Shown: positions 47,801 through 55,380 of the stretch, in pieces
Position numbering within the stretch: the first letter of the stretch is position 1
Layout of the letters: the number at the start of each line of letters is the position of its first letter
Origin: SKHV01 sp963678565
GTDB taxonomy: Bacteria; Bacteroidota; Bacteroidia; Bacteroidales; Prolixibacteraceae
Direction: 5' to 3'
Length of the DNA stretch: 64,000 nt
NCBI GenBank assembly: GCA_963678565.1
Contig: OY782875.1
Location: 3,224,001 to 3,288,000, forward strand
Made by a program: the position numbers and the translations under genes
The notes under the pieces: generated by a model
What the model saw: the letters and a program-made list of their open reading frames with translations, nothing else
The model's database searches: none
What the model was told of the DNA's origin: nothing

Positions 47801-49241
47801 TGATCTGTTACAAGTGAAAAGAAACGCTCATCGATTGCTTAATTTGATTGAGCAATTAATTGATTTCAGAAAAATTCAACATAAAGCCTATCAACTGAAC
47901 TACCAAAACGTAAATCTGTTATTGTTTTTCGAAGAAATTTATGAAGCATTTAAACCCCTAGCCAAACATAAAAAAATACAATTTCAATTTATTCAAAAAC
48001 ACCTCGACTCGCTAGCCGGGATAGACCAAGATAGTATTGAAAGAGTAATATTCAATCTACTGAGTAATGCATTTAAGAATACGAAACCGAATAAAAAAGT
48101 AATTCTCAAGGTTGAAAAGGTAAAAAAGCATATTGAAATTCAAGTAATAGATGAAGGAATTGGTATTCCAAAAGAAAACCTAAACGATATTTTTAATCAG
48201 TTTACATCAGGAAACCAAAACAATTTGATGGGAGAAAGTAATTCCGGTATCGGACTTGCATTTACCAAAGAAATTATCAAGTTAATGAAAGGTAAAATAG
48301 AAATAGAAAGTGAAGAAGATAAAGGCACTAAATTTTCAATTCTTATCCCATTAATGGATGCCAGTCAGGAAATATCCAATCCACATTTAAAGCGTCGCTC
48401 ACAATTTGAGCTAATCCATTCTGAATTGATAAAAAATATCAATTTTGAAAAACAGACCTCAAAACCACGAACTGAGAAAGGCCGAATTTTAATAGTTGAT
48501 GATCATGACGAAGTACGCGAAATGTTGAAAGATCAAGTTGCTTCCTTCTATATTGTTGAAGAGGCAACCAACGGTCAGGAAGCAATTGAACTTTTGAGAA
48601 ATGACAATGAATTCGACCTCATTGTTACCGATTTTATTATGCCTCGAATTGATGGAATTGAGCTAACGAAAAAAGTTAGAGCAAATGCACAAACAGCTCA
48701 TATTCCTGTTATTCTACTTACTGCCCTTACAGGCGAGGAAAATAATCTTGAAAGTATAAAAGCAGGGGTTGACGATTTCATTGCAAAACCATATCATCCC
48801 GAAATTTTGTTGAATAAAATTGAAAGTTTGATTAAACAAAGAAAAATACTTAAACAACTTTTCAACACAGAAAAAAAACCAGAAGAAAGCCTTCAAAATA
48901 AAACAGAAACAAAAGATCAGTTTTTAGAAAAAATTTCGGCTAAAATTGAAAACAATATTGGACAACAAGACTTTAATATAGATGTTCTTTCAGAAGAATT
49001 GGGTATTGGTAGATCAGTGTTTTACAAAAAGATGAAGGAATATACAGGAAAAACACCCAATGAATATATCAAGAATATTAAAATGAAAAAAGCAGCTGAG
49101 TTGCTACGCACAACAGACAAAAACATTAATCAGGTTGCTTACGATGTTGGATACAATGATATTGGCTATTTTAGAAAATGCTTTAAAAATCAGTTTGGTG
49201 AAGCACCACGAGCTTACCAACAAAAATTTAAAGAATATTAA
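44838..49241 (+). CDS. Hybrid two-component system sensor/regulator (HTCS)
   Basis: A 1467-residue single-protein signalling system. I chose the ATG at 44838 because it starts directly before the signal/anchor sequence; an in-frame ATG at 44769 adds 23 unlikely residues. In order: signal sequence; a periplasmic two-part beta-propeller (about 25-800) made of repeats such as LWIGTYGSGLFKY and IWIGTFGGGLNKL; a Y_Y_Y domain (about 830-905, FYKNLKPGKYIFKVR); a transmembrane helix (about 911-935); HisKA with ISHELKTPLAL (His near 960); HATPase; a receiver with LIVDD and VTDFIMPR (Asp near 1265); and a C-terminal AraC helix-turn-helix (LSEELGIGRSVFYKKMKEYTG). Such proteins usually sense glycans and switch on polysaccharide loci, but no SusC/SusD pair is nearby. 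Ferrochelatase follows by 14 bases. Confidence 0.93.
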   Translation: MQSQLTKKKYLHLLFILLITLCKLSNAQDRFEHFETSHGLSNNSVRYISQDNLGYLWISTMNGVNRFDGKKFKHYVNHPDDSTSIYSNRILQIYTDQLGNNWFIGYDRHVNYFNRDKNIFTHTNFSVRRVKNTQSQQFILETSPGILWFNDAQGGIRKLISISGNKISTEFTNFDNQLSTNDVSIITEDSDGKIWVGTQKGLFMIPSDTIPLNSNKVKQYWKNKEVSITAITESESEIWIGTDQFGIFIIDKANEIVSTHPDNNIFKELNILNISVNNYGEWVVATYDDGIYFFAGHDLIHHFNNEEIGWNTTSYFETYVDRSNNFWVQSRKNGVTLINQTNLIHFPLRKELRASVEEDESLYFLEDHNDDLWIGTYGSGLFKYDSAKKEFKHFAHEENNPSSISSNFILSLFQDNSHNLWIGTRNGGVNKLLLEKSNFKNYTPSPNSEIKLNSEVRALAEDEKHRIWIGTKTGEIQCLDSTFNLIATLENNWLRDNSFDLAGIYHLFFDSEGNLWVSTKGNGLYIFPKVSQKSNNSLFKNLNIKHFHANSKPALSSNYVYSVAEDEYNQIWVATYLGGLNRLRYKNNKLEIDHFKNSSISPNTITDNRARCTLADSNGNLWVGTGNGLNLIKKDQLQEQNPSIIKINSESNQKNNISYNDILYIHEDNSKQIWIGTFGGGLNKLIAFDQESNSLKWEHIDIDRQINDNTIYSVISDKEGQIWMATDQGICKLDQRSKKIDNFFLSDVIGRNSFSEAGCLFTHNNQIIFGHTNGLVMFSPDSIKKDTQQFPLVINSFYLYNELVKPGSDSPLPQAIENTTEIILDHDQNFIGFEFAVLDYRSPNKISYFYKLKNYEDDWNESGNVNSAFYKNLKPGKYIFKVRNTNISGLPNDTVKSIRIIIKKPYYATVLALIIYISIAFGIILVIMYFASKELQMKAKVELERQMTQNKLQFYTNISHELKTPLALQLGAIEKIIKKTNPGSSYLLDLLQVKRNAHRLLNLIEQLIDFRKIQHKAYQLNYQNVNLLLFFEEIYEAFKPLAKHKKIQFQFIQKHLDSLAGIDQDSIERVIFNLLSNAFKNTKPNKKVILKVEKVKKHIEIQVIDEGIGIPKENLNDIFNQFTSGNQNNLMGESNSGIGLAFTKEIIKLMKGKIEIESEEDKGTKFSILIPLMDASQEISNPHLKRRSQFELIHSELIKNINFEKQTSKPRTEKGRILIVDDHDEVREMLKDQVASFYIVEEATNGQEAIELLRNDNEFDLIVTDFIMPRIDGIELTKKVRANAQTAHIPVILLTALTGEENNLESIKAGVDDFIAKPYHPEILLNKIESLIKQRKILKQLFNTEKKPEESLQNKTETKDQFLEKISAKIENNIGQQDFNIDVLSEELGIGRSVFYKKMKEYTGKTPNEYIKNIKMKKAAELLRTTDKNINQVAYDVGYNDIGYFRKCFKNQFGEAPRAYQQKFKEY

Positions 49242-49255
49242 ATTTAAAGAATTAT

Positions 49256-50260
49256 ATGGCTCGAAAAAAAGCAGTATTACTGATTAATGTTGGCACTCCT
49301 GATCAGCCAACAGTGGCAAGCGTACGAAAATTTTTATTTCAATTTTTAAACGATCGAAAAGTTATTGATATACCATTAATTCCTCAAAAACTTTTGGTTA
49401 ATTTAATTATTGTACCATTTAGGGCGCCAAAATCCACAAAATTATATCAAAGATTATGGACAAAAAATGGCAGCCCAATTATTTCCTACACAGCCAATTT
49501 GGTAGATGAATTAAATAATACAGCAAGTGATTTTGATTTTTATTATGCCATGCGTTATGGAAATCCATCGCTTAAAACCACTCTTAAAACCATCAAAGAA
49601 AAAGCATATGAGGAGCTAATTGTTTTGCCAATGTATCCACAATTTGCAGATTCGACCACTGGATCAACCATCGAAAGAACAAAACAATTGGTCGCAAAAC
49701 TTGGTATAAATACCCAACTTAGTTTTATCGATCAATTTTACACGCACCCCTCCTACTTAAATGCACAAGCAGAATTATTGAAGCAATATGATTTGAGGAA
49801 ATACGATCATATTGTATTTTCTTATCATGGCTTACCCATTCGCCATTTAAATAAATCTCATCCAAAAGAAAATGCAATTACTTGTAATTGCCATCATGCA
49901 ATGCCAAGTCATGGGACATATTGTTATCAAGCTACATGCTTTGAAACTTCCAGATTACTTGCAAAAGAATTAAATCTAAAAAACACAGATTATACAGTTT
50001 CATTTCAATCTCGATTATCCGAAAAATGGATGAAACCATTCACCGATGATGTGATGGCAAAATTGGGCAAGGAAGGCAAAAAACAGATCTTAATTGCAAC
50101 ACCTTCATTTGTTACCGATTGCTTAGAAACAATCATCGAAATTGGATACGAAGCCGAAGAAATATTCCTCGAAAACGGAGGTGAACAATTAGATCGGGTA
50201 CCCTGCCTAAATGCTGACAAGAATTGGGCAAATGCGATTATTGATATGCTCAAAAAATAA
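49256..50260 (+). CDS. hemH: Ferrochelatase
   Basis: A 334-residue HemH-family enzyme that inserts Fe2+ into protoporphyrin IX to make haem. It shows LINVGTPDQPT at the N-terminus, LPMYPQFADSTTGST, the catalytic SYHGLPIRHL (about 195-204) and FQSRLSEKWMKPFTDD. A short cysteine-rich stretch with TCNC and CYQATC (about residues 208-227) follows the catalytic His; it could bind a metal or an Fe-S cluster, which some bacterial ferrochelatases have. It is 14 bases downstream of the hybrid regulator and may be co-transcribed with it, although no functional link is obvious. Haem supply fits the CcsBA gene further on. Confidence 0.93.
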   Translation: MARKKAVLLINVGTPDQPTVASVRKFLFQFLNDRKVIDIPLIPQKLLVNLIIVPFRAPKSTKLYQRLWTKNGSPIISYTANLVDELNNTASDFDFYYAMRYGNPSLKTTLKTIKEKAYEELIVLPMYPQFADSTTGSTIERTKQLVAKLGINTQLSFIDQFYTHPSYLNAQAELLKQYDLRKYDHIVFSYHGLPIRHLNKSHPKENAITCNCHHAMPSHGTYCYQATCFETSRLLAKELNLKNTDYTVSFQSRLSEKWMKPFTDDVMAKLGKEGKKQILIATPSFVTDCLETIIEIGYEAEEIFLENGGEQLDRVPCLNADKNWANAIIDMLKK

Positions 50261-50290
50261 AAACAGGCTTATAAATTTAAAAGCCTGTTT
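50261..50290. terminator. Bidirectional terminator between hemH and the T9SS partner gene
   Basis: AAACAGGCTT (50261-50270) and AAGCCTGTTT (50281-50290) form a 10-bp perfect stem. The flanking A-rich and T-containing sequence lets it serve both hemH (plus) and the convergent gene ending at 50318 (minus). Confidence 0.82.
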
Positions 50291-50317
50291 CAATTATCAT
50301 TTGATTTAATTTCAAGA

Positions 50318-50791
50318 CTATTTTAAAATAACTTTTCGATTAAATTGTTTGTTGCCACTTATCACACGAACCAAATAAACTCCCTTAGATTCATTGTTTA
50401 AGTTTAAAAGTACTCTATCACTTATATTTTCTTGAACTTTCGTCACAATATTTCCGCAAAGATCATAAACTACGACCTTTGCCCTACGTAACTCCTCGCC
50501 AACAATATTTAAATTTCCCGAAGTAGGGTTTGGAAAAACATTAATAGCTAGCTCCGAAATCTTTATTTCTTCTGCTTTTGTACCAATATCAGCACCAAGC
50601 ATTGGTTGAATTAATCCTTGTAAATAGAAGTCATCTGAATTAGATTGGGTTCCAACAATCACTTCTCCGGCAGCATAACTCACCGACAAAGATTCAGATT
50701 GATAACTACCACCAAAAACAGAAAACAATTGCTGCGCATTTAACAGTTGTGACGAGAGTATTAATATTGTTACAATTATAACTTTTCTCAT
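50318..50791 (-). CDS. Small T9SS-sorted protein
   Basis: A 157-residue secreted protein consisting of little more than a signal peptide (MRKVIIVTILILSSQLLNA), a short beta segment (SLSVSYAAGEVIVGTQ, YLQGLIQPML) and a C-terminal T9SS type A sorting domain (INVFPNPTSGNLNI, VVYDLCGNIV, GVYLVRVISGNKQFNRKV). The small SYAAGE...QGLIQP module occurs in many short Bacteroidota secreted proteins. It starts 10 bases after the 762-residue repeat protein, which lacks a sorting domain of its own, so the two may act as a pair. Function unknown. Confidence 0.8.
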   Translation of the reverse strand: MRKVIIVTILILSSQLLNAQQLFSVFGGSYQSESLSVSYAAGEVIVGTQSNSDDFYLQGLIQPMLGADIGTKAEEIKISELAINVFPNPTSGNLNIVGEELRRAKVVVYDLCGNIVTKVQENISDRVLLNLNNESKGVYLVRVISGNKQFNRKVILK

Positions 50792-50801
50792 ATCAACTAT
50801 T

Positions 50802-53090
50802 TTATTGTAAACTTACTGTCTTCCATTCGGTACCATTATATAATTTCAACGAAGAAGTATTTGAGTCGAAATACATTTGACCTGCCTCAGGGTTCGATGG
50901 CTCTGTCGATCTTGGCTCCAATTTAAGGACATCCTTGATCGTCGTTTTTCCTTCAGTAACAACTTCGCCACTAAAATGAGCATAACCAGAAGCACCGTCT
51001 AGTTTTATCGTTTCATTTATTGTATTGGTATCAACAACATTATATAATGAAATTACACCAAATTCGTTACCCGAATTTCCATCTTTACCAACGCCTAAAT
51101 AAGCAGCAGGATGATACCATTCATCGTTATTTTGGATAGAACCAAACATATTCAAATACGGCAATTCCGTATTTTCCCAAGTTTGACCACCTAACTGAAA
51201 ATTAGGAGTGCTCCGACCATGTAAAAGTAACTCACCTGCATAACTTGAATCATTGGCGGCAGAACTAACTCTAAATATATCAGTTGGCCAACTTCCATCA
51301 GACAATGCAGGGCCACGAAGTGTTAAAGTACCACCAATCCCGTGCTCACCAATCTCAGATCCTCCCATTGCGCCAATGGTCTTGAATTCATTATTTACAG
51401 CAGTTTCTAAATAAAAGTATGGTTTTGAATCAAGCATATAACCACCAATACTACCTAAATAATTGCTATCATCATCGTATTCACTTACTTGAAAAATACC
51501 ACGAGTACTAGTAATATTACCAAACCAGCCGACATGATTGTTATTGTGATCGTAGGTTAGCATTCGGGCACCTCCATTTTTTAAACTTTGGATACGCATG
51601 GTATTTACGCGAGTTGAATCATACAACCATAAGCCGCCAGCATAGCCATTATAAGTTGACCCTAAAATGGCTTTTGTTGAATCATTGGCACCATAAAGAA
51701 CCAAGCTTCCGGCATCGTTATTCTCGTAATAATTTAAGTCGGCTCGCAATGCTCCGTTATTATTCTTAATCTGAAAATCTTCTCCCCAGGCAGGTTGCAC
51801 ATCGGCATTGATGTTACCGTCAACATTTAAATCTCCGTTTACCTGAATACTTCCACTAAAAGTGGCAGAACCACTCATACCATCAAGATGAATTGTATTT
51901 TCTGTGGTATCGGCACCCTCGGTTCGAAATAAATCAATTGCACCTGCTTCAAACCCGCTTTCCTCTTCTTTTACTGTTTGCAAAATTAAGTTTCCGGGAT
52001 ACCAACCATCTGTATTTTGTATAGAACCAAAGAATTGCATAAACGAAAGATTGTTGTCTTGCCAATTGGGCGCCCCCATTTGAATATTTGGAGAATTATC
52101 ACCCCAAAGAAACATTTCAGCAGAGTAACCTATATCATTTGATGCTGTATTCATTGAAACAATATCCTTTGGCCAAGATCCATCGCTCAATGCAGGACCT
52201 CGAAGCGTAAAAAAGCCTCCAATTCCATAATTGCCAACTTCGTTACCACCAGCTTCAACTAACGTTTTATATTCACCATCTACGGCAGTTTCTAAATACC
52301 AAAATGGTTTTCCATTGTTCAAATACGCTCCAGCTGCACCTGTAAGCATGTTGTTATTATCGTATTCAGTAATTTGATAAATACCTCCATTAGCATTTCT
52401 GCTACCAAACCAACCAATTGCATTCCCATTGGCATCGCGATTTGTTAAAACACTTCCTCCGTTCTTCCAGCTATAAAGCTGAGCAGTAGCATTTCTTGTT
52501 GAATCATAAAGCCATAATCCGCCTGCATAACCAGAACTAAGTGTTCCTAATATTGCTTTTGTCGAATCGTTTGCACCGTAAAGGACAAGGCTTCCTGCAT
52601 CGTTATTGTCGTAGTAATTTAAATCGGCTCGTAATGCTCCATCGGTATTGGTAACCTGCAGGTCCATCCCATCAACATGAGTAATAGATTCTGCAACTTT
52701 TGCATACATCGCATATGGTACCGCAGACAATTCATTTACCCCAAGTGAAGTAAATTCAGAATCAGAAGCTCGCTTTAATTCAACCTTAATTGAATATTGA
52801 TCGGCCCCCCACATAATATCATCAAAACCACCAGAAATACTATCTCCTAGTCCGATAGCACATTTTACCAAACCAAAAGCATCGGTTGTTAATAGATGCT
52901 GCTCGGAAAAAACAGTTTCTGAAGTCATTTCTGAAATCACAGAAAAGCGAATTGTAACATCCTCATTGCTAATAACACCTGAAGAATCGCGCATTATCGC
53001 TTGATAATTAAAGCCGGGACTTACTTGTGCAATTCCACTTTGTGCAAACATAAATACAATGAGAAACAAAGAGTAAAATTTCAATTTCAT
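50802..53090 (-). CDS. Secreted repeat protein of tail-fibre-like architecture
   Basis: A 762-residue exported protein. The signal peptide (MKLKFYSLFLIVFMFAQSGIA) is followed by an N-terminal domain seen in many Bacteroidota fibre-like surface proteins (FNYQAIMRDSSGVI, ADQYSIKVEL, LSAVPYAMYAKVAES). Two homologous blocks of roughly 290 residues follow, each starting GALRADLNYY and containing GSLVLYGANDSTKAILG, GLWLYDSTR and LRGPALSDGSWP. The C-terminus (GQMYFDSNTSSLKLYNGTEW) resembles phage tail-fibre or collagen-like protein ends. No enzymatic motif and no T9SS domain. The small T9SS protein follows by 10 bases. It may form a surface filament; this is inference from architecture. Confidence 0.75.
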   Translation of the reverse strand: MKLKFYSLFLIVFMFAQSGIAQVSPGFNYQAIMRDSSGVISNEDVTIRFSVISEMTSETVFSEQHLLTTDAFGLVKCAIGLGDSISGGFDDIMWGADQYSIKVELKRASDSEFTSLGVNELSAVPYAMYAKVAESITHVDGMDLQVTNTDGALRADLNYYDNNDAGSLVLYGANDSTKAILGTLSSGYAGGLWLYDSTRNATAQLYSWKNGGSVLTNRDANGNAIGWFGSRNANGGIYQITEYDNNNMLTGAAGAYLNNGKPFWYLETAVDGEYKTLVEAGGNEVGNYGIGGFFTLRGPALSDGSWPKDIVSMNTASNDIGYSAEMFLWGDNSPNIQMGAPNWQDNNLSFMQFFGSIQNTDGWYPGNLILQTVKEEESGFEAGAIDLFRTEGADTTENTIHLDGMSGSATFSGSIQVNGDLNVDGNINADVQPAWGEDFQIKNNNGALRADLNYYENNDAGSLVLYGANDSTKAILGSTYNGYAGGLWLYDSTRVNTMRIQSLKNGGARMLTYDHNNNHVGWFGNITSTRGIFQVSEYDDDSNYLGSIGGYMLDSKPYFYLETAVNNEFKTIGAMGGSEIGEHGIGGTLTLRGPALSDGSWPTDIFRVSSAANDSSYAGELLLHGRSTPNFQLGGQTWENTELPYLNMFGSIQNNDEWYHPAAYLGVGKDGNSGNEFGVISLYNVVDTNTINETIKLDGASGYAHFSGEVVTEGKTTIKDVLKLEPRSTEPSNPEAGQMYFDSNTSSLKLYNGTEWKTVSLQ

Positions 53091-53161
53091 TTGAACAAGG
53101 TTTTAGTTATACAAAATTCATAACAATTAAAACTCGATTTTGATCAATATTTCTATAACAT

Positions 53162-53191
53162 AAAAAAAGGCCACTCGCACTGAGTGGCCTT
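53162..53191 (-). terminator. Terminator of dnaK
   Basis: AAGGCCACTC and GAGTGGCCTT form a 10-bp perfect stem with a 5-base loop, followed on the minus strand by a run of U residues. It lies 31 bases after the dnaK stop. Confidence 0.9.
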
Positions 53192-53221
53192 AATTAGGTT
53201 TTTGGAATTCTATATCTGATC

Positions 53222-55144
53222 TTATTTAACTTCTTCAAAATCAACATCAGTTACTTCATCATCAGGTTTTGAATCCTGAGATTGTCCTTGAGGTTCACCT
53301 TGTGCCCCTGCTTGAGGACCACCCTGAGCTCCACCTGCTTGCTGCTGTGCATTATACATTTCTTGCGAAGCCGCTTGGAAAACAGTATTCAATTCAGTGG
53401 TAGCAGCATCAATCGCTTCTAAATCTTGCTTAGCGTGTGCATCTTTCAATTTTTTCAATGCATCTTCAATTGGTGCTTTTTTGTCAGCAGGCAATTTGTC
53501 ACCAAATTCTTTCAACTGTTTTTCAGTTTGGAAAATCATTGCATCGGCCTGATTTAATTTATCGATACGCTCTTTAGCTTGCTTATCGGTATCAGCATTT
53601 GCTTCTGCTTCCTCTTTCATTCGTTTAATTTCTTCATCACTTAAACCTGAAGAAGCTTCAATTCGAATACTTTGAGATTTACCAGTTGCTTTATCTTTTG
53701 CGCTTACATGAAGAATACCATTTGCATCAATATCGAAAGTTACTTCGATTTGAGGTACACCACGAGGTGCTGGTGGAATTCCGTCTAAGTGGAAACGACC
53801 AATTGTTTTGTTATCGTTAGCCATTGGACGCTCTCCCTGAAGAATGTGAATTTCTACAGATGGCTGATTATCGGCAGCCGTTGAGAAAGTTTCTGTTTTC
53901 TTTGTTGGGATGGTTGTATTTGCTTCAATTAGTTTTGTCATTACACTTCCCATAGTTTCAATTCCTAATGAAAGTGGTGTAACATCTAATAACAATACAT
54001 CTTTTACTTCACCGGTTAAAACACCACCTTGGATTGCTGCACCTACAGCAACTACCTCATCAGGGTTTACCCCTTTTGATGGAGCTTTACCAAAGAATTC
54101 TTTTACTTTATCAACAACCGCAGGAATACGAGTTGATCCACCAACAAGAATTACTTCATCGATATCGCTATTGCTTAAGCCTGCGTTTTTCATTGCACGA
54201 CGACAAGGCTCAATCGTATTTTGAATTAATGTATCGGCCAATTGCTCGAATTTTGCACGACTTAAAGTACGAACCAAGTGTTTTGGAATACCATTCACAG
54301 GCATAATGTATGGCAAGTTAATTTCGGTTGAAGTAGAACTTGACAATTCGATTTTAGCTTTCTCTGCAGCTTCTTTCAAACGCTGCAATGCCATTGGATC
54401 CTGACGTAAATCGATGTTTTCATCGCTTTTAAATTCGTCGGCCAACCAGTTAATGATTACATCATCAAAGTCGTCACCACCTAAGTGCGTATCACCATCG
54501 GTAGATTTTACTTCAAATACACCATCTCCTAATTCTAGGATTGAAATATCAAATGTACCACCACCAAGGTCGAACACTGCAATTTTAATATCTCTATCCA
54601 TTTTATCTAATCCGTATGCCAATGATGCAGCTGTTGGCTCATTGATAATACGTTTTACTTCTAGACCTGCAATTTCACCAGCTTCTTTAGTTGCCTGACG
54701 CTGTGCATCGTTAAAGTAAGCAGGAACTGTAATAACTGCTTCTGTAACTTCCTGTCCAAGATAATCTTCTGCTGTTTTCTTCATTTTTTGAAGTGTCATT
54801 GCAGAAATTTCTTGAGGAGAGTACATTCTGTCATCAATTTTAACACGAGGTGTATTGTTGTCACCTTTCACTACTTCATAAGGTACACGCCCAACTTCTT
54901 TCGACAAGTTGTTAAAAGTTTCCCCCATGAATCGTTTGATTGAATAGATTGTTTTATGTGGATTAGTGATTGCCTGACGTTTTGCAGGATCACCAACTTT
55001 ACGTTCTCCGTTTTCAACAAATCCTACAACCGAAGGAGTGGTACGTTTACCTTCACTGTTAGGAATTACAACAGGCTCATTTCCTTCCATTACGGAAACA
55101 CAAGAGTTTGTGGTTCCTAAGTCTATTCCAATAATTTTACCCAT
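53222..55144 (-). CDS. dnaK: Chaperone DnaK (Hsp70)
   Basis: A 640-residue Hsp70. It has the N-terminal ATPase signature IIGIDLGTTNSCVSVMEG, the second signature IAVFDLGGGTFDISIL, VILVGGSTRIPAV, the linker DVLLLDVTPLSLGIET, the substrate-binding domain, and a Gly/Gln-rich C-terminus ending in DDEVTDVDFEEVK, close to the EEVD-like ends of bacterial DnaK. It binds unfolded peptides in the cytoplasm. Flanking genes are unrelated: no grpE or dnaJ is adjacent, so it is monocistronic. No CIRCE element is visible upstream; a 12-bp direct repeat at 55246-55289 is the candidate control site. Confidence 0.97.
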   Translation of the reverse strand: MGKIIGIDLGTTNSCVSVMEGNEPVVIPNSEGKRTTPSVVGFVENGERKVGDPAKRQAITNPHKTIYSIKRFMGETFNNLSKEVGRVPYEVVKGDNNTPRVKIDDRMYSPQEISAMTLQKMKKTAEDYLGQEVTEAVITVPAYFNDAQRQATKEAGEIAGLEVKRIINEPTAASLAYGLDKMDRDIKIAVFDLGGGTFDISILELGDGVFEVKSTDGDTHLGGDDFDDVIINWLADEFKSDENIDLRQDPMALQRLKEAAEKAKIELSSSTSTEINLPYIMPVNGIPKHLVRTLSRAKFEQLADTLIQNTIEPCRRAMKNAGLSNSDIDEVILVGGSTRIPAVVDKVKEFFGKAPSKGVNPDEVVAVGAAIQGGVLTGEVKDVLLLDVTPLSLGIETMGSVMTKLIEANTTIPTKKTETFSTAADNQPSVEIHILQGERPMANDNKTIGRFHLDGIPPAPRGVPQIEVTFDIDANGILHVSAKDKATGKSQSIRIEASSGLSDEEIKRMKEEAEANADTDKQAKERIDKLNQADAMIFQTEKQLKEFGDKLPADKKAPIEDALKKLKDAHAKQDLEAIDAATTELNTVFQAASQEMYNAQQQAGGAQGGPQAGAQGEPQGQSQDSKPDDEVTDVDFEEVK

Positions 55145-55245
55145 AATAGTCTTATATTTTTTAAATTTTTATTCTTTTTAATAAATCGACGTGAGCAATT
55201 AATCAATGACTGTGCCATCAATTATTTCAAGAATTTAGATGAAAA

Positions 55246-55289
55246 AATGTCAGGTTTGCAGTTTACACTTTCGATTGAATGTCAGGTTT
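55246..55289 (-). promoter_or_regulatory. Direct repeat upstream of dnaK
   Basis: AAACCTGACATT occurs twice on the minus strand (55246-55257 and 55278-55289), 32 bases apart, close to three helical turns and about 100-145 bases before the dnaK start. It may be a heat-shock operator or activator site; there is no direct proof. Confidence 0.5.
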
Positions 55290-55331
55290 TGAATGCATTG
55301 CTGTCATTAAGACTGAAATATTCCAAAAAAA

Positions 55332-55357
55332 AAGAGGCTCCAATTAGGAACCTCTTT
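55332..55357 (-). terminator. Terminator of the GH127 gene
   Basis: AAAGAGG-TTCC-type stem: AAAGAGGCTCC pairs with GGAACCTCTTT with a short AT loop, followed on the minus strand by a long U-run. It is 24 bases after the stop codon. Confidence 0.85.
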
Positions 55358-55380
55358 TCATGTTATATTTACAAATATTT

